From the NCBI GenBank assembly GCA_964655245.1, contig CAZZLQ010000012.1, positions 1 to 38,949 on the forward strand: a stretch of DNA of 38,949 nucleotides, written 5' to 3'. Under the pieces are notes generated by a model. The model ran no database searches and had not been told where the DNA came from. It was given only the letters and a program-made list of their open reading frames with translations. This stretch comes from JBEIHI01 sp964655245 (GTDB taxonomy: Bacteria; Bdellovibrionota; UBA2394). Of this stretch, positions 7,898-15,116 are shown in pieces (positions within the stretch are counted from its first letter, which is position 1; the number at the start of each line of letters is the position of its first letter). The position numbers and the translations under genes were made by a program.

Positions 7898-8725
7898 CTA
7901 CTCCCTGAAAAGTTCAGGGAGTCGACCTAGATGAGCGGCGGCGGATTCGACGCTCGCAATTTTTTCTGCAGAAAAGTTTTCAATCGTGTTCGAGTCGATG
8001 TCGATTTCGGCGACGACTCGATTTGAAGAATCTCGGATGGGTACGACAAGTTCACTCTGAGTCTTGATACTACAGGCGATAAAGCGTGGGTCAGCATGCA
8101 CGTTTGGAATATTCAGCGTTCTCTCCTCCCGAACAGCGGCTCCACAAATGCCCTCAGAAATGGGGATCTCAATATGCTGAGTATAGTCACCAATATAGGT
8201 GGAAAGAGCTAAAAGATTTTCGGCATTCATAGCGCGTCGATAAATGCCAATCCAATCGAAGTCCGAATAATGCAGCTGAAGATTCCTCAGGGTCGCAAGA
8301 GATTCAACTCTCGTACTCCACGGACTTTCTTTCCAAGCAAGAAGACAGGAAAGAGGCCCGACGATATTCATGATGTCTGCGTCGTGAAAGGATTTGCTTT
8401 GCCTAGCTTTCTCAACAATCAACCAGCCGAGAGTTTCTCCTTTCCACTGAAGTGGATAGCTCAGCTGGTGAGTCGAATCATTGGCCGCGAAAAACCGCGA
8501 TGGATTTGAGGACTCAGCCTTGTGCTGTTCAAACGTTGTGGTGGTTTTAGTTTTGGCAGATGGTCCTCGATAGGCTCGAAGCACAGGAGAGTTTTTGACT
8601 TGCTCAAAGAGGCCTATCCAAGAGGGCGAGAATTTTCCGATGAAGGGATCAAAATAAACCTCGGACAGAAGTTCAAAATGAACTTCTGTCGAGGCTTGAG
8701 AATTACTTACGTCCACGAGTGGCAT
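7898..8725 (-). CDS. GAF-domain protein related to free methionine-R-sulfoxide reductase
   Basis: The protein has 275 residues. The C-terminal half (about 150-265) is a GAF domain that follows the free Met-R-sulfoxide reductase pattern: DWIGIYR, IPISEGICGAAV, IPNVHADPRFIACS, SELVVPI and AEIDIDS. Two cysteines match the ones in GvCG and HIACD of that enzyme. The third, which precedes them in the ACIRI segment, is replaced (HIEIPI). The N-terminal 140 residues are an extension I do not recognise, perhaps a second degenerate GAF. Enzyme activity is therefore uncertain and a sensory role is possible. The ATG at 8725 lies 23 bases inside rpsD, so translation is probably coupled. A GTG at 8716 is an alternative start. 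Confidence 0.75.
   Translation of the reverse strand: MPLVDVSNSQASTEVHFELLSEVYFDPFIGKFSPSWIGLFEQVKNSPVLRAYRGPSAKTKTTTTFEQHKAESSNPSRFFAANDSTHQLSYPLQWKGETLGWLIVEKARQSKSFHDADIMNIVGPLSCLLAWKESPWSTRVESLATLRNLQLHYSDFDWIGIYRRAMNAENLLALSTYIGDYTQHIEIPISEGICGAAVREERTLNIPNVHADPRFIACSIKTQSELVVPIRDSSNRVVAEIDIDSNTIENFSAEKIASVESAAAHLGRLPELFRE
7900..7922. terminator. Perfect 10-base hairpin between mltD and the GAF gene
   Basis: ACTCCCTGAA at 7900-7909 pairs perfectly with TTCAGGGAGT at 7913-7922 around a three-base loop. It lies directly after mltD and overlaps the last codons and stop of the opposing GAF gene. The position suggests a bidirectional 3' end structure. There is no long T-run on either side, so termination is plausible but not certain. 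Confidence 0.6.
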
Positions 8726-9332
8726 AGTACTCAGCGATCAATCGCTCGTTGTAAGCGAAGGGGATGTCGCCGGTAGAAGGATCAGCAATGATCTTTCCAG
8801 AAAAATCACCTGTCTTTTCCAAAAATGCAGGAAGATCCAGGCGCGGTCTCTGTTGCGATTGCAAAACGTTTTGATGAGCGTGCGATTTTTCTCTGATTGA
8901 AACCTCATCGCCAACGTTCAAAATCATCGAGCCAACGTTTGCTTTTCTTCCATTGACCAACACATGACCGTGTCGCACGACTTGGCGAGCAGACGCAATC
9001 GATGGTGCGAGTTGAAAACGGAACAACAAGTTATCAAGACGGAGTTCCAATCGACGGGACAATTCTGAAATCCAGTTCAAAGAAGCGGAAGCACGAGCAT
9101 CACGAACAAATCGCTGAAGGCCTCGCTCAGTCAAATAGTAGTGGGCGATCAGTTTTTGCTTTTCGTTCAAACGAAGAGCGTACTCAGAAGGCTTCTTGCG
9201 CTGATTGCCATGCTGGCCTGGTCCATAAGGACGTCTTTCCAATGCTCCTGGTTTGCCCAATCCTGGCAAATCAGTATTCAAACGACGTTGGACTCGGAAT
9301 TTCTTTTGTCGACTATGTTGTGTTTTTCTCAT
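8703..9332 (-). CDS. rpsD: 30S ribosomal protein S4
   Basis: This 209-residue primary-binding protein nucleates assembly of the 16S rRNA 5' domain. ERRPYGPGQHG (about 33-43) and KPSEYALRLNEKQKL match S4. The S4 RNA-binding fold follows as RLDNLLFRFQLAPSIASARQVVRHGHVLVNGRKAN, and the C-terminus ends in NERLIAEYYATRGRK. The N-terminus has no cysteines, so it is the zinc-free type. Length is normal. The usual alpha-operon partners (rpsM, rpsK, rpoA, rplQ) are absent here. The gene is followed by the GAF gene, and its upstream spacer is shared with the divergent aldolase gene. Confidence 0.95.
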   Translation of the reverse strand: MRKTQHSRQKKFRVQRRLNTDLPGLGKPGALERRPYGPGQHGNQRKKPSEYALRLNEKQKLIAHYYLTERGLQRFVRDARASASLNWISELSRRLELRLDNLLFRFQLAPSIASARQVVRHGHVLVNGRKANVGSMILNVGDEVSIREKSHAHQNVLQSQQRPRLDLPAFLEKTGDFSGKIIADPSTGDIPFAYNERLIAEYYATRGRK

Positions 9333-9372
9333 TCTTCACACTTTCCCAATTACTGTTAAAAAACTCAGATCT

Positions 9373-9394
9373 TCAGTATTTGCCAAAATACTGA
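9373..9394. promoter_or_regulatory. AT-rich palindrome between rpsD and the aldolase gene
   Basis: TCAGTATTT at 9373-9381 and AAATACTGA at 9386-9394 form a perfect nine-base inverted repeat with a four-base spacer. It lies in the 120-137 base gap between divergent genes. It could be a dimeric repressor's operator or an RNA hairpin in an rpsD leader. The sequence does not tell which. Confidence 0.45.
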
Positions 9395-9469
9395 GCCCCT
9401 TTCAATAGGGAAACCCGGGGATCTAACTTAGAGATTGACCCTCGGGGGGCCTTGGATAAGGCTATTTTT

Positions 9470-10585
9470 ATGCCAGCCAAGGTCAAATCTATGTCATCTG
9501 TAGAGAAAGAAGTTAAAGATATCAAGGACATCCGCCGCATTTTGGGCTCTGACGAGGGCCTTTTGAGCTACAAATGCAGGGGTATCTCAAGCGATAAGCT
9601 CCATTTGCCGGGTTCGGACTTTGTCGAGCGGGTGATGGTGGCATCAGACCGCAGCCCCCAGGTCCTCAGGAACCTCCAATGGATGTTTGGAACTGGGAAT
9701 TTGGGCAATACCGGCTATCTCTCCATTTTACCGGTGGATCAGGGCATTGAGCACTCGGCGGGAGCCTCCTTTGCCAAAAACCCAATTTATTTTGATCCCG
9801 AGAATATCTTGAAGCTGTCGATTGAAGCAGGATGCAATGCGGTTGCCTCTACCTATGGTGTGTTGGGCAGTGTGGCTCGCCGCTATGCCCATCGCATTCC
9901 CATGATTCTTAAGCTCAATCACAACGAATTGCTGTCTTATCCAAACGCTCACGATCAGGTCATGTTTGCTCAAGTTGATTCAGCCTTTCAGATGGGATGC
10001 GCCGGCGTCGGTGCGACGATTTACTTTGGCTCAGATGAATCACGGCGCCAGATCGTCGAGGTCTCGCAAGCGTTTGCTCGAGCTCATGAGTTGGGAATGT
10101 TTACGGTACTATGGTGCTATCTTCGGAACCCCGCGTTTAAAAAGGGAGATAAGGATTATCACGTCGCGGCGGATTTGACCGCTCAGGCGAATCACTTAGG
10201 GGTGACCATTGAAGCCGATATCATCAAACAAAAAATGCCTGAGCTCAATGGCGGCTACAAAGCTCTCAATGTGGGTTCAGGATCAAGCTACGGCAAAACA
10301 GACGATCGCATCTACACTGAGCTTTGCCCAGATCATCCGATTGAATGGACTCGCTATCAAGTTGCCAATTGCTATATGGGGCGCGCGGGTTTGATCAACT
10401 CGGGTGGTGCCAGTGGCAAGAATGATCTCGCTGAGGCAGTGAAAACTGCTGTGATCAACAAACGAGCAGGCGGAATGGGTTTGATTAGCGGACGAAAAGC
10501 TTTTCAAAAGTCCATGACCGAAGGTGTGAAGTTGTTGAGGGCTATTCAATCTGTTTATCTCTCAAAAGAAGTGACAATTGCTTAG
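9470..10585 (+). CDS. fbaB: Class I fructose-bisphosphate aldolase, FbaB/DhnA type
   Basis: The 371-residue enzyme cleaves fructose-1,6-bisphosphate to glyceraldehyde-3-phosphate and dihydroxyacetone phosphate by a Schiff-base lysine. It is closely similar to E. coli FbaB along its length: GYLSILPVDQGIEHSAGASF, IEAGCNAVASTYGVLG, KLNHNELLSYPN, GATIYFGSDESRRQI and KQKM around the Schiff-base lysine. The end reads INSGGASGKNDL...GLISGRKAFQKSM. ATG 9470 and ATG 9491 each have AAGG eight bases upstream. An in-frame TTG at 9452 is less likely. The enzyme acts in glycolysis and gluconeogenesis in the cytoplasm. Confidence 0.95.
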   Translation: MPAKVKSMSSVEKEVKDIKDIRRILGSDEGLLSYKCRGISSDKLHLPGSDFVERVMVASDRSPQVLRNLQWMFGTGNLGNTGYLSILPVDQGIEHSAGASFAKNPIYFDPENILKLSIEAGCNAVASTYGVLGSVARRYAHRIPMILKLNHNELLSYPNAHDQVMFAQVDSAFQMGCAGVGATIYFGSDESRRQIVEVSQAFARAHELGMFTVLWCYLRNPAFKKGDKDYHVAADLTAQANHLGVTIEADIIKQKMPELNGGYKALNVGSGSSYGKTDDRIYTELCPDHPIEWTRYQVANCYMGRAGLINSGGASGKNDLAEAVKTAVINKRAGGMGLISGRKAFQKSMTEGVKLLRAIQSVYLSKEVTIA

Positions 10586-10624
10586 CCATCATCGTTCAGT
10601 CGGCATTGACGGGCGAGCGATGGT

Positions 10625-11173
10625 CTAAACAAACTTTTTTGCGAACAATACAAAGTTCGCGATTTGCTGATTCAAGACTTTTTGCGTCGTTTCATCAGCC
10701 GGATGGCCTTGTTCGTTCACCACTTTCTCGACAAAGGGAATGAAAGTTCTCTCGGGAAAGAGAATCGCGTTTCGGTACTGACAAACAGCTTCAATCTGTT
10801 CCACCGCTCGAAGGGCTCCGAAGCGCCCGGACGCAATGCCGACGAAGCTACAGGGTTTTCCTTTGAGGCATTGAGGAAATGGTAGCAAATCAATGAAGTA
10901 CTTGAGAGCGCCCGGAGGCCCACCGTTGTATTCTGGGATCACAAAAATAACTCCGTCGGTATCAAGTATGGCTTGTTCAAAGCTTAAAAAAGACGCGGGC
11001 TTGGAACTGTAGGATTGAGGGGTAAATGTATCCAGTGATAGGTGAGCAAGGTCTAGTAGTCTGATTTCATCCTGCGGCGCAAGGTGCTTTCTGAGGACCG
11101 TTTCAATGTATCCTGTCACTTTCCGGGTCATCGATTGAGGTCGGTTGGTCCCCACAACAAGCGTCATTTTCAT
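10625..11173 (-). CDS. NAD(P)H-dependent FMN reductase family flavoprotein
   Basis: The 182-residue flavodoxin-fold protein matches the FMN_red family. GTNRPQSMTRKV near the N-terminus is the phosphate-binding loop. VIPEYNGGPPGALKYFIDLL (about 79-98) is the family signature that contacts the isoalloxazine ring. GIASGRFGALRA follows. Members reduce FMN, azo dyes or quinones with NAD(P)H. The physiological substrate cannot be told from sequence. Two in-frame ATGs (11173, 11167) are possible. No Shine-Dalgarno site is visible. It is convergent with the aldolase, with a weak hairpin (CCATC/GATGG with a long loop) in the 39-base gap. Confidence 0.88.
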   Translation of the reverse strand: MKMTLVVGTNRPQSMTRKVTGYIETVLRKHLAPQDEIRLLDLAHLSLDTFTPQSYSSKPASFLSFEQAILDTDGVIFVIPEYNGGPPGALKYFIDLLPFPQCLKGKPCSFVGIASGRFGALRAVEQIEAVCQYRNAILFPERTFIPFVEKVVNEQGHPADETTQKVLNQQIANFVLFAKKFV

Positions 11174-11180
11174 AAAATGA

Positions 11181-11209
11181 TTTCTAGCGGCTATTTTGAA
11201 ACGGATAAA
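11181..11209 (-). promoter_or_regulatory. Candidate promoter of the FMN reductase gene
   Basis: On the minus strand TTTATC (11209-11204), a 17-base spacer and TAGAAA (11186-11181) lie seven bases before the ATG at 11173. The match is moderate. With this promoter the transcript would start at about the start codon. Confidence 0.35.
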
Positions 11210-11268
11210 GCATTCATCATCAAAAATGAGAGGTGCGAGGGGCTGAGGAGTAGTACAATAAATGCCCT

Positions 11269-12156
11269 ATGAACGTATTTGTCATCTCTCGAAATCCTGA
11301 GCTCTATTCAACTCGACGACTCGTCGAGGCCGGAGAGAAGCGGGGCCATCAATTCTTTGTCAGAGATCCTCTCAAGTTCACCGTGCATGTTAGCTCTCAG
11401 CTAGGTTTGTATTACCACTCTCGAAAAATTTCGATTCCCGATGCGGTTATTCCTCGGATTGGCGCTTCGATTACTTTTTTTGGTCTTTCGGTCGTTCGGC
11501 AATTTGAACACCTTAAGGTGTTTAGCCTCAATGACTCTCATGGAATCGCCTGCAGTCGAGACAAGCTCCGTGCTTTGCAAGTATTGAACTTTTACGGAAT
11601 CCCTCATCCTCAAACGGCCGTGGTTCGCCGAAAATCTGAAATCATCAAAGCCATTGAGGAGATTGGTGGTGCTCCGGTCGTCATTAAACTTATTGAAGGA
11701 ACTCAGGGCGTGGGGGTTGTTTTGGCCGAGGATCTCGGAACTGCACAAACAATTATGGAGCTCCTGCAGTTCGCAAAGCAAAATGTTCTCGTTCAGCAGT
11801 TTATCAAAGAGGCTCGCGGACAAGACATTCGAGCGTTTGTTGTCGGAGATCGAGTCGTTGCGGCTATGAGGCGAATCGCCGCTCACGGCGACTTTCGATC
11901 GAATGTTCATCGTGGAGGACGAGCGGAAGCGATTGATTTGCCACCCGCATATGCCCAAATGGCGGTTCGCTCCGCCCAGCTTGTTGGCTTGCAGGTGGCT
12001 GGAGTGGATTTGATTGAAAGTCGCAATGGTCCTATGGTTCTGGAAGTGAATTCATCTCCGGGTCTTGAGGGAATTGAGCGTGCAACAGGTGTTGATGTTG
12101 CAACGGAGATTGTTCAATATCTGGAGTCAAAGGCATCGCGTGAAGCAAGATCTTAA
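11269..12156 (+). CDS. rimK: RimK-family ATP-grasp ligase
   Basis: The protein has 295 residues and is an ATP-grasp enzyme like RimK, which adds glutamates to the C-terminus of ribosomal protein S6. The N-terminal segment (SRNPELYSTRRLVEAGEKRGH) is RimK-like. VIPRIGASITFFGLSVVRQFE, then PVVIKLIEGTQGVGVVLAE (ATP lysine and Gly-rich loop), QQFIKEARGQDIRAFVVGDRVVAAMRR, and a metal-binding GVDLIES...LEVNSSPGLEGIE end complete the fold. Length matches RimK (about 300). S6 is the expected acceptor, but rpsF is not in the window. A TACAAT box at 11254-11259 lies nine bases before the ATG. A GAGGAG at 11245-11250 is too far away to be convincing. The downstream membrane-protein gene overlaps its end. 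Confidence 0.9.
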   Translation: MNVFVISRNPELYSTRRLVEAGEKRGHQFFVRDPLKFTVHVSSQLGLYYHSRKISIPDAVIPRIGASITFFGLSVVRQFEHLKVFSLNDSHGIACSRDKLRALQVLNFYGIPHPQTAVVRRKSEIIKAIEEIGGAPVVIKLIEGTQGVGVVLAEDLGTAQTIMELLQFAKQNVLVQQFIKEARGQDIRAFVVGDRVVAAMRRIAAHGDFRSNVHRGGRAEAIDLPPAYAQMAVRSAQLVGLQVAGVDLIESRNGPMVLEVNSSPGLEGIERATGVDVATEIVQYLESKASREARS

Positions 12157-12790
12157 ACAAACATTAGCCAAAGGGAAAAACACCTTCGGTTCTGTCGGCC
12201 AAAAGCTTCGTCGAGCTGAGCGCCGAACGCTTGTAGCCTGGATTCGATACGCTCAGAAGAATCGACAAAGTTTTTGGCTTCCGTTTGTCTTGTTCGCCAT
12301 TTTGTTTCTCGACGGCTTTCTTATGTTTATTCCCAGCATGCTTCTTCTGGTCGCAGCCACGACTATCTCACCTCAACGCTGGGTCTCGTTTGCCATCATT
12401 TTTGCGGTTGCAGTGGCTGGCAATAATGCCGTGACCTACTTTGTTGGGCGCCATCTTCCTTTGAGTACAATCATGGATGTCATTGCTTTCTTCAATTTGG
12501 AGTACTTGTGGGCTTCAGCTCAATCAGCGCTTCAGCGCCATGGATCGATGGCGACATTTGTGGGGGCATTGATGGGGTTACCAACACAAATGATTACGGC
12601 TTTGATCGGGCTTGCGGATGCGGGTGCGATTCGAGCTGATTCTCAAGCTCAGTCTACTTATCTGTCAGCTCTTTCGCTTTCTTTCTGTGGTCATTTTATT
12701 AAAGCATTTGCGCTCGCAGGACTCACTCGATTTGGGTGGGTCAAGCTAGAGAAGAGGTTTCAGAAAACGGTTCCTGAATTGAGCTCATGA
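12140..12790 (+). CDS. DedA/SNARE-associated (VTT) family membrane protein
   Basis: From GTG 12140 the protein has 216 residues. The start was chosen because AAAGG lies six bases upstream. The longer frame (from 12065) runs inside rimK. A basic N-terminus precedes several hydrophobic segments: LPFVLFAILFLDGFLMFIP, WVSFAIIFAVAVAGNNAVTYFVG, and two near the end. FIPSMLLL... and the re-entrant-type GALMGLPTQMITALIGLADAG resemble DedA proteins, which move phospholipid carriers such as undecaprenyl phosphate across the membrane. It overlaps rimK by 17 bases, so the pair is probably an operon. The C-terminus overlaps the convergent flagellin-like gene by six bases. Confidence 0.7.
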   Translation: MKQDLKQTLAKGKNTFGSVGQKLRRAERRTLVAWIRYAQKNRQSFWLPFVLFAILFLDGFLMFIPSMLLLVAATTISPQRWVSFAIIFAVAVAGNNAVTYFVGRHLPLSTIMDVIAFFNLEYLWASAQSALQRHGSMATFVGALMGLPTQMITALIGLADAGAIRADSQAQSTYLSALSLSFCGHFIKAFALAGLTRFGWVKLEKRFQKTVPELSS

Positions 12791-13462
12791 TTTCTTTTTA
12801 ACCAGATCTGTCATTTTTGCTGAGCTTTGAAGAGTTTGAGTAATGGCCGCGGCGGCGACGCTTGAGAGTACTTTGGCTTTTTGAACATCGGACACGGCTT
12901 GAGCAATATCGGTGTCCTCAACATTTGATCGCGCAGCAGTAAGATTCTCAAGAGCAGCTGAGTTAGCGTTTGAGCGGAACTTCAAAGCCGAGTACTCAGC
13001 GCTCATGTCGCCTAGCTGCTGACTCTCCTGTTGAATGCGAGCATCAATGGTTTCGAGCGAAGCACTTGCAGCAGCCGAGCTTGAGACATCAATCTGTATC
13101 AGGTCAGAAGAGGCATTCGCGTGAGTTTGAATCACTTGCCGGCTCGAGGAATCCATTGTGTCACTCGAGGCTTGAACGGCCAGCTCTCTAAGATCTTGGA
13201 GTCGCGCCAGGTTTTGATTGCTTTGCCCAGCTTGAATCTGGATGGATGCCTGGTCCCGAGATATCAACTCATTTTCAACTCGCGCGCTAGCTTGGGATTT
13301 TGCGAGCTCTTGAATGAGCGCGGCCGTTGAAGGATTGTCCTCAGCGCTATTTACGGCCTTACCAGAAGAGAGCTGCTGGATTCCCTTTTTTATCTTTTCG
13401 GTATGCTCTTTCAGCAGTCGTTGAGCTGAGATGGCTGACGAGCTTAGACCGCCCACTTTCAT
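12785..13462 (-). CDS. Short flagellin-like protein lacking the central domains
   Basis: This 225-residue protein has both conserved ends of flagellin. The N-terminal D0/D1 part reads IQQLSSGKAVNSAEDNPSTAAL then LQDLRELAVQASSDTMD. The C-terminal D1/D0 part reads LENLTAARSNVEDTDIAQAVSDVQKAKVLSSVAAAAITQ. The two are joined directly, with no D2/D3 region. Typical flagellins are 270 to 500 residues. The end (KMTDLVKKKS) is basic and differs from the usual SVLSLL ending. It may be a minor filament subunit, a specialised junction protein or a flagellin relative with another job. The ATG has a strong AGAGAGGG site upstream. No other flagellar genes lie in the window. No sigma28 promoter is apparent. 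Confidence 0.85.
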   Translation of the reverse strand: MKVGGLSSSAISAQRLLKEHTEKIKKGIQQLSSGKAVNSAEDNPSTAALIQELAKSQASARVENELISRDQASIQIQAGQSNQNLARLQDLRELAVQASSDTMDSSSRQVIQTHANASSDLIQIDVSSSAAASASLETIDARIQQESQQLGDMSAEYSALKFRSNANSAALENLTAARSNVEDTDIAQAVSDVQKAKVLSSVAAAAITQTLQSSAKMTDLVKKKS

Positions 13463-13518
13463 ACAAATCCCTCTCTAGAAAAAAAACCTCCTCAAAATGT
13501 GAGATTTAGCAGAAGTTT

Positions 13519-13542
13519 CGCGATGGTCTTTGGTGCATCGCG
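13519..13542. repeat. Inverted repeat upstream of the flagellin-like gene
   Basis: CGCGATG at 13519-13525 and CATCGCG at 13536-13542 are perfect seven-base inverted repeats around a ten-base spacer. They lie between the stop of the membrane-protein gene (13609) and the flagellin-like start (13462). This may be an operator or the 3' hairpin of the upstream gene. No T-run follows on the minus strand. Confidence 0.35.
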
Positions 13543-13608
13543 TCAGTTTCTATTTTATCAGAGGTGATCTGACCCTCAAGACTGTCAAAAAAATGACGCT
13601 CTTACGTT

Positions 13609-14529
13609 CTATTCGGGGCGAACTCGATAGAATGCTGTGAACGTGGGTGTCGAGGACGAGTCCCTGCCCGCTAGCGATCGCAAGATTCCTCCACCTCCAG
13701 CAATCCAGATCACGCTCCCACATAACGGACCGATCCAAGGGATGAAATGTATCGCAGTTACAGCAATGATTCCGACGGCAGCTGCGCCAAGATAGGACTG
13801 TATACCTATTTTCTGGAGAATGAAGCGGCCCACTCCTAGGCAGCCTGCAAGAAACCCGGAGAAAACAATCAGTAAGGCAAACAAAACAAAGAAGGGAATG
13901 AGCGGAATTCCAACGATAGAGATCGCCATGACAAACACGACAGGAAGAAACAAGATGTAGGAGACGATTCCCCAGGTTAGAGATGCAAGGGGTGTTTGCC
14001 GAATGTTCCACTCCGCTCGTTTGGCAAAATCTGGAGCAATGATCAGAAACAGAGCTGCAATCAGAAAAATTACAGCACCAATCGCAATAGGAATTCCGAC
14101 CATCAGCGGTAGTGCAAGCCACTTAAGAGTTGTTTGGGAGTTCAAAAAATCTCTTAGAGCTTGAAGGTGCTCTTGAGCTTCCTCTTGCCATTCGATCCAA
14201 AACCCCTCCTCAGTTGTGTCAGAGTCCTCATCAGCGATAATGGCTCCTGGCATTTGCTCTACACGACCATTCAAGGCAGTGGGTTTGTGGCTCACCTCTG
14301 ATCCTGCCATCAGACGTACAGATCCGCGGACCAAAACGAGGTGCGTGGCTTTGCCGAAGAAATCAACGGCACCATTCATGATTACGATTGTTTCATAAAC
14401 TTTGTCGCTGGGAACGGTGAGGTCATTCCAGATCACTATGTTTCGATCATGTTCTGAAAAAACGGCCTCGGCCTTCAGGGACGAGGTCAAACAAATCCAA
14501 CTCAAAAGCAAAAAATAAAATCTCTTCAT
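13609..14529 (-). CDS. Exported polymer-forming-like domain fused to a multi-pass membrane domain
   Basis: The protein has 306 residues. It starts with a signal peptide (MKRFYFLLLSWICLTSSLKA). About residues 25-100 contain short beta repeats (VIWNDLTVPSDKVYETIVIMNGAVDFFGKATHLVLVRGSVRL) that resemble the bactofilin-like, right-handed beta-solenoid motif of polymer-forming proteins. An acidic linker (DEDSDTTEEG) follows. Then come about four long hydrophobic segments from residue 135 on, including IGAVIFLIAALFLIIAP, a VFVMAISIVGIPLIPFFVLFALLIV stretch and a final Gly-rich one. The soluble domain would be periplasmic. Function is unknown. It is divergent from the nuclease gene. Confidence 0.7.
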   Translation of the reverse strand: MKRFYFLLLSWICLTSSLKAEAVFSEHDRNIVIWNDLTVPSDKVYETIVIMNGAVDFFGKATHLVLVRGSVRLMAGSEVSHKPTALNGRVEQMPGAIIADEDSDTTEEGFWIEWQEEAQEHLQALRDFLNSQTTLKWLALPLMVGIPIAIGAVIFLIAALFLIIAPDFAKRAEWNIRQTPLASLTWGIVSYILFLPVVFVMAISIVGIPLIPFFVLFALLIVFSGFLAGCLGVGRFILQKIGIQSYLGAAAVGIIAVTAIHFIPWIGPLCGSVIWIAGGGGILRSLAGRDSSSTPTFTAFYRVRPE

Positions 14530-14574
14530 GGAAAAACTCTTGCCAGTCCTTTCTCAATTGCCGTTCATGACAAA

Positions 14575-15066
14575 ATGATAGCGGCCTATTTGTTTGCTCT
14601 AGTCCTGAGTCTGGAAGTGGTCAATGTTCACGATGGAGACACGATTACGTTCAAAACGGGAGAGGGTTTTGTCGTCAAAGGAAGGCTGATTGGGGTTGAT
14701 TGTCCCGAGGTCGAGCAGAGGGATCGAAGGTCAAAAAGAATCGTGAAGCCCGGTCAGCCCCTGGGCCTAGAAGCCCGCAATCGTTTAGCTGATTTGGTCA
14801 AAGAGCCCTTTCAAATCAAAACCTTTGGTTCTGATGTCTATGGACGCTCTCTTGTTTTGATTCAGCGCGGGTCACAAGGCTCCGCCAATGAGGTTTTGGT
14901 GCAGGAGGGGTTATGCGAGGTTTATCGACAGTCTCGAAAGACCAAAGGCTTTGAGGTTGCCCCTTTTGAGGGGGCTGAAGCGAGGGCGAAAGCTGCCAAG
15001 CTTGGGATTTGGGGTCTAAAAGCCTACGAGCCGCCTTCGGCCTATCGAAAACGGTATAGAAATTGA
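14575..15066 (+). CDS. Secreted staphylococcal-nuclease-like protein
   Basis: The protein has 163 residues. A short hydrophobic N-terminus (MIAAYLFALVLSLE) suggests export. The OB-fold nuclease domain shows VHDGDTITF (Asp20 and Asp22), RLIGVDCPE (Arg37, Asp42, Glu45) and YGRSLVLI (Arg91). These match the calcium ligands and catalytic Arg, Glu and Arg of thermonuclease. VNEALVRQGLAKV of the family appears as ANEVLVQEGLCEV, and EAxAKxxKLGIW is present. All key residues are kept, so it is probably an active Ca-dependent DNA/RNA nuclease of the periplasm or outside. No Shine-Dalgarno site is obvious. Confidence 0.88.
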   Translation: MIAAYLFALVLSLEVVNVHDGDTITFKTGEGFVVKGRLIGVDCPEVEQRDRRSKRIVKPGQPLGLEARNRLADLVKEPFQIKTFGSDVYGRSLVLIQRGSQGSANEVLVQEGLCEVYRQSRKTKGFEVAPFEGAEARAKAAKLGIWGLKAYEPPSAYRKRYRN

Positions 15067-15116
15067 GACATTCGAGACTTGAAGAAACAGCCTAAAAGCC
15101 GATAAATAAGGGGCTT

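Noticed and set aside
9435..9462. TTGACC-16-TAAGGC as a promoter for fbaB
   Set aside because: The -10 hexamer matches the consensus at too few positions to call.
13550..14122. Cys- and Ser-rich 190-residue frame on the minus strand
   Set aside because: It is a shadow of the membrane-protein gene in another frame with no family signal.
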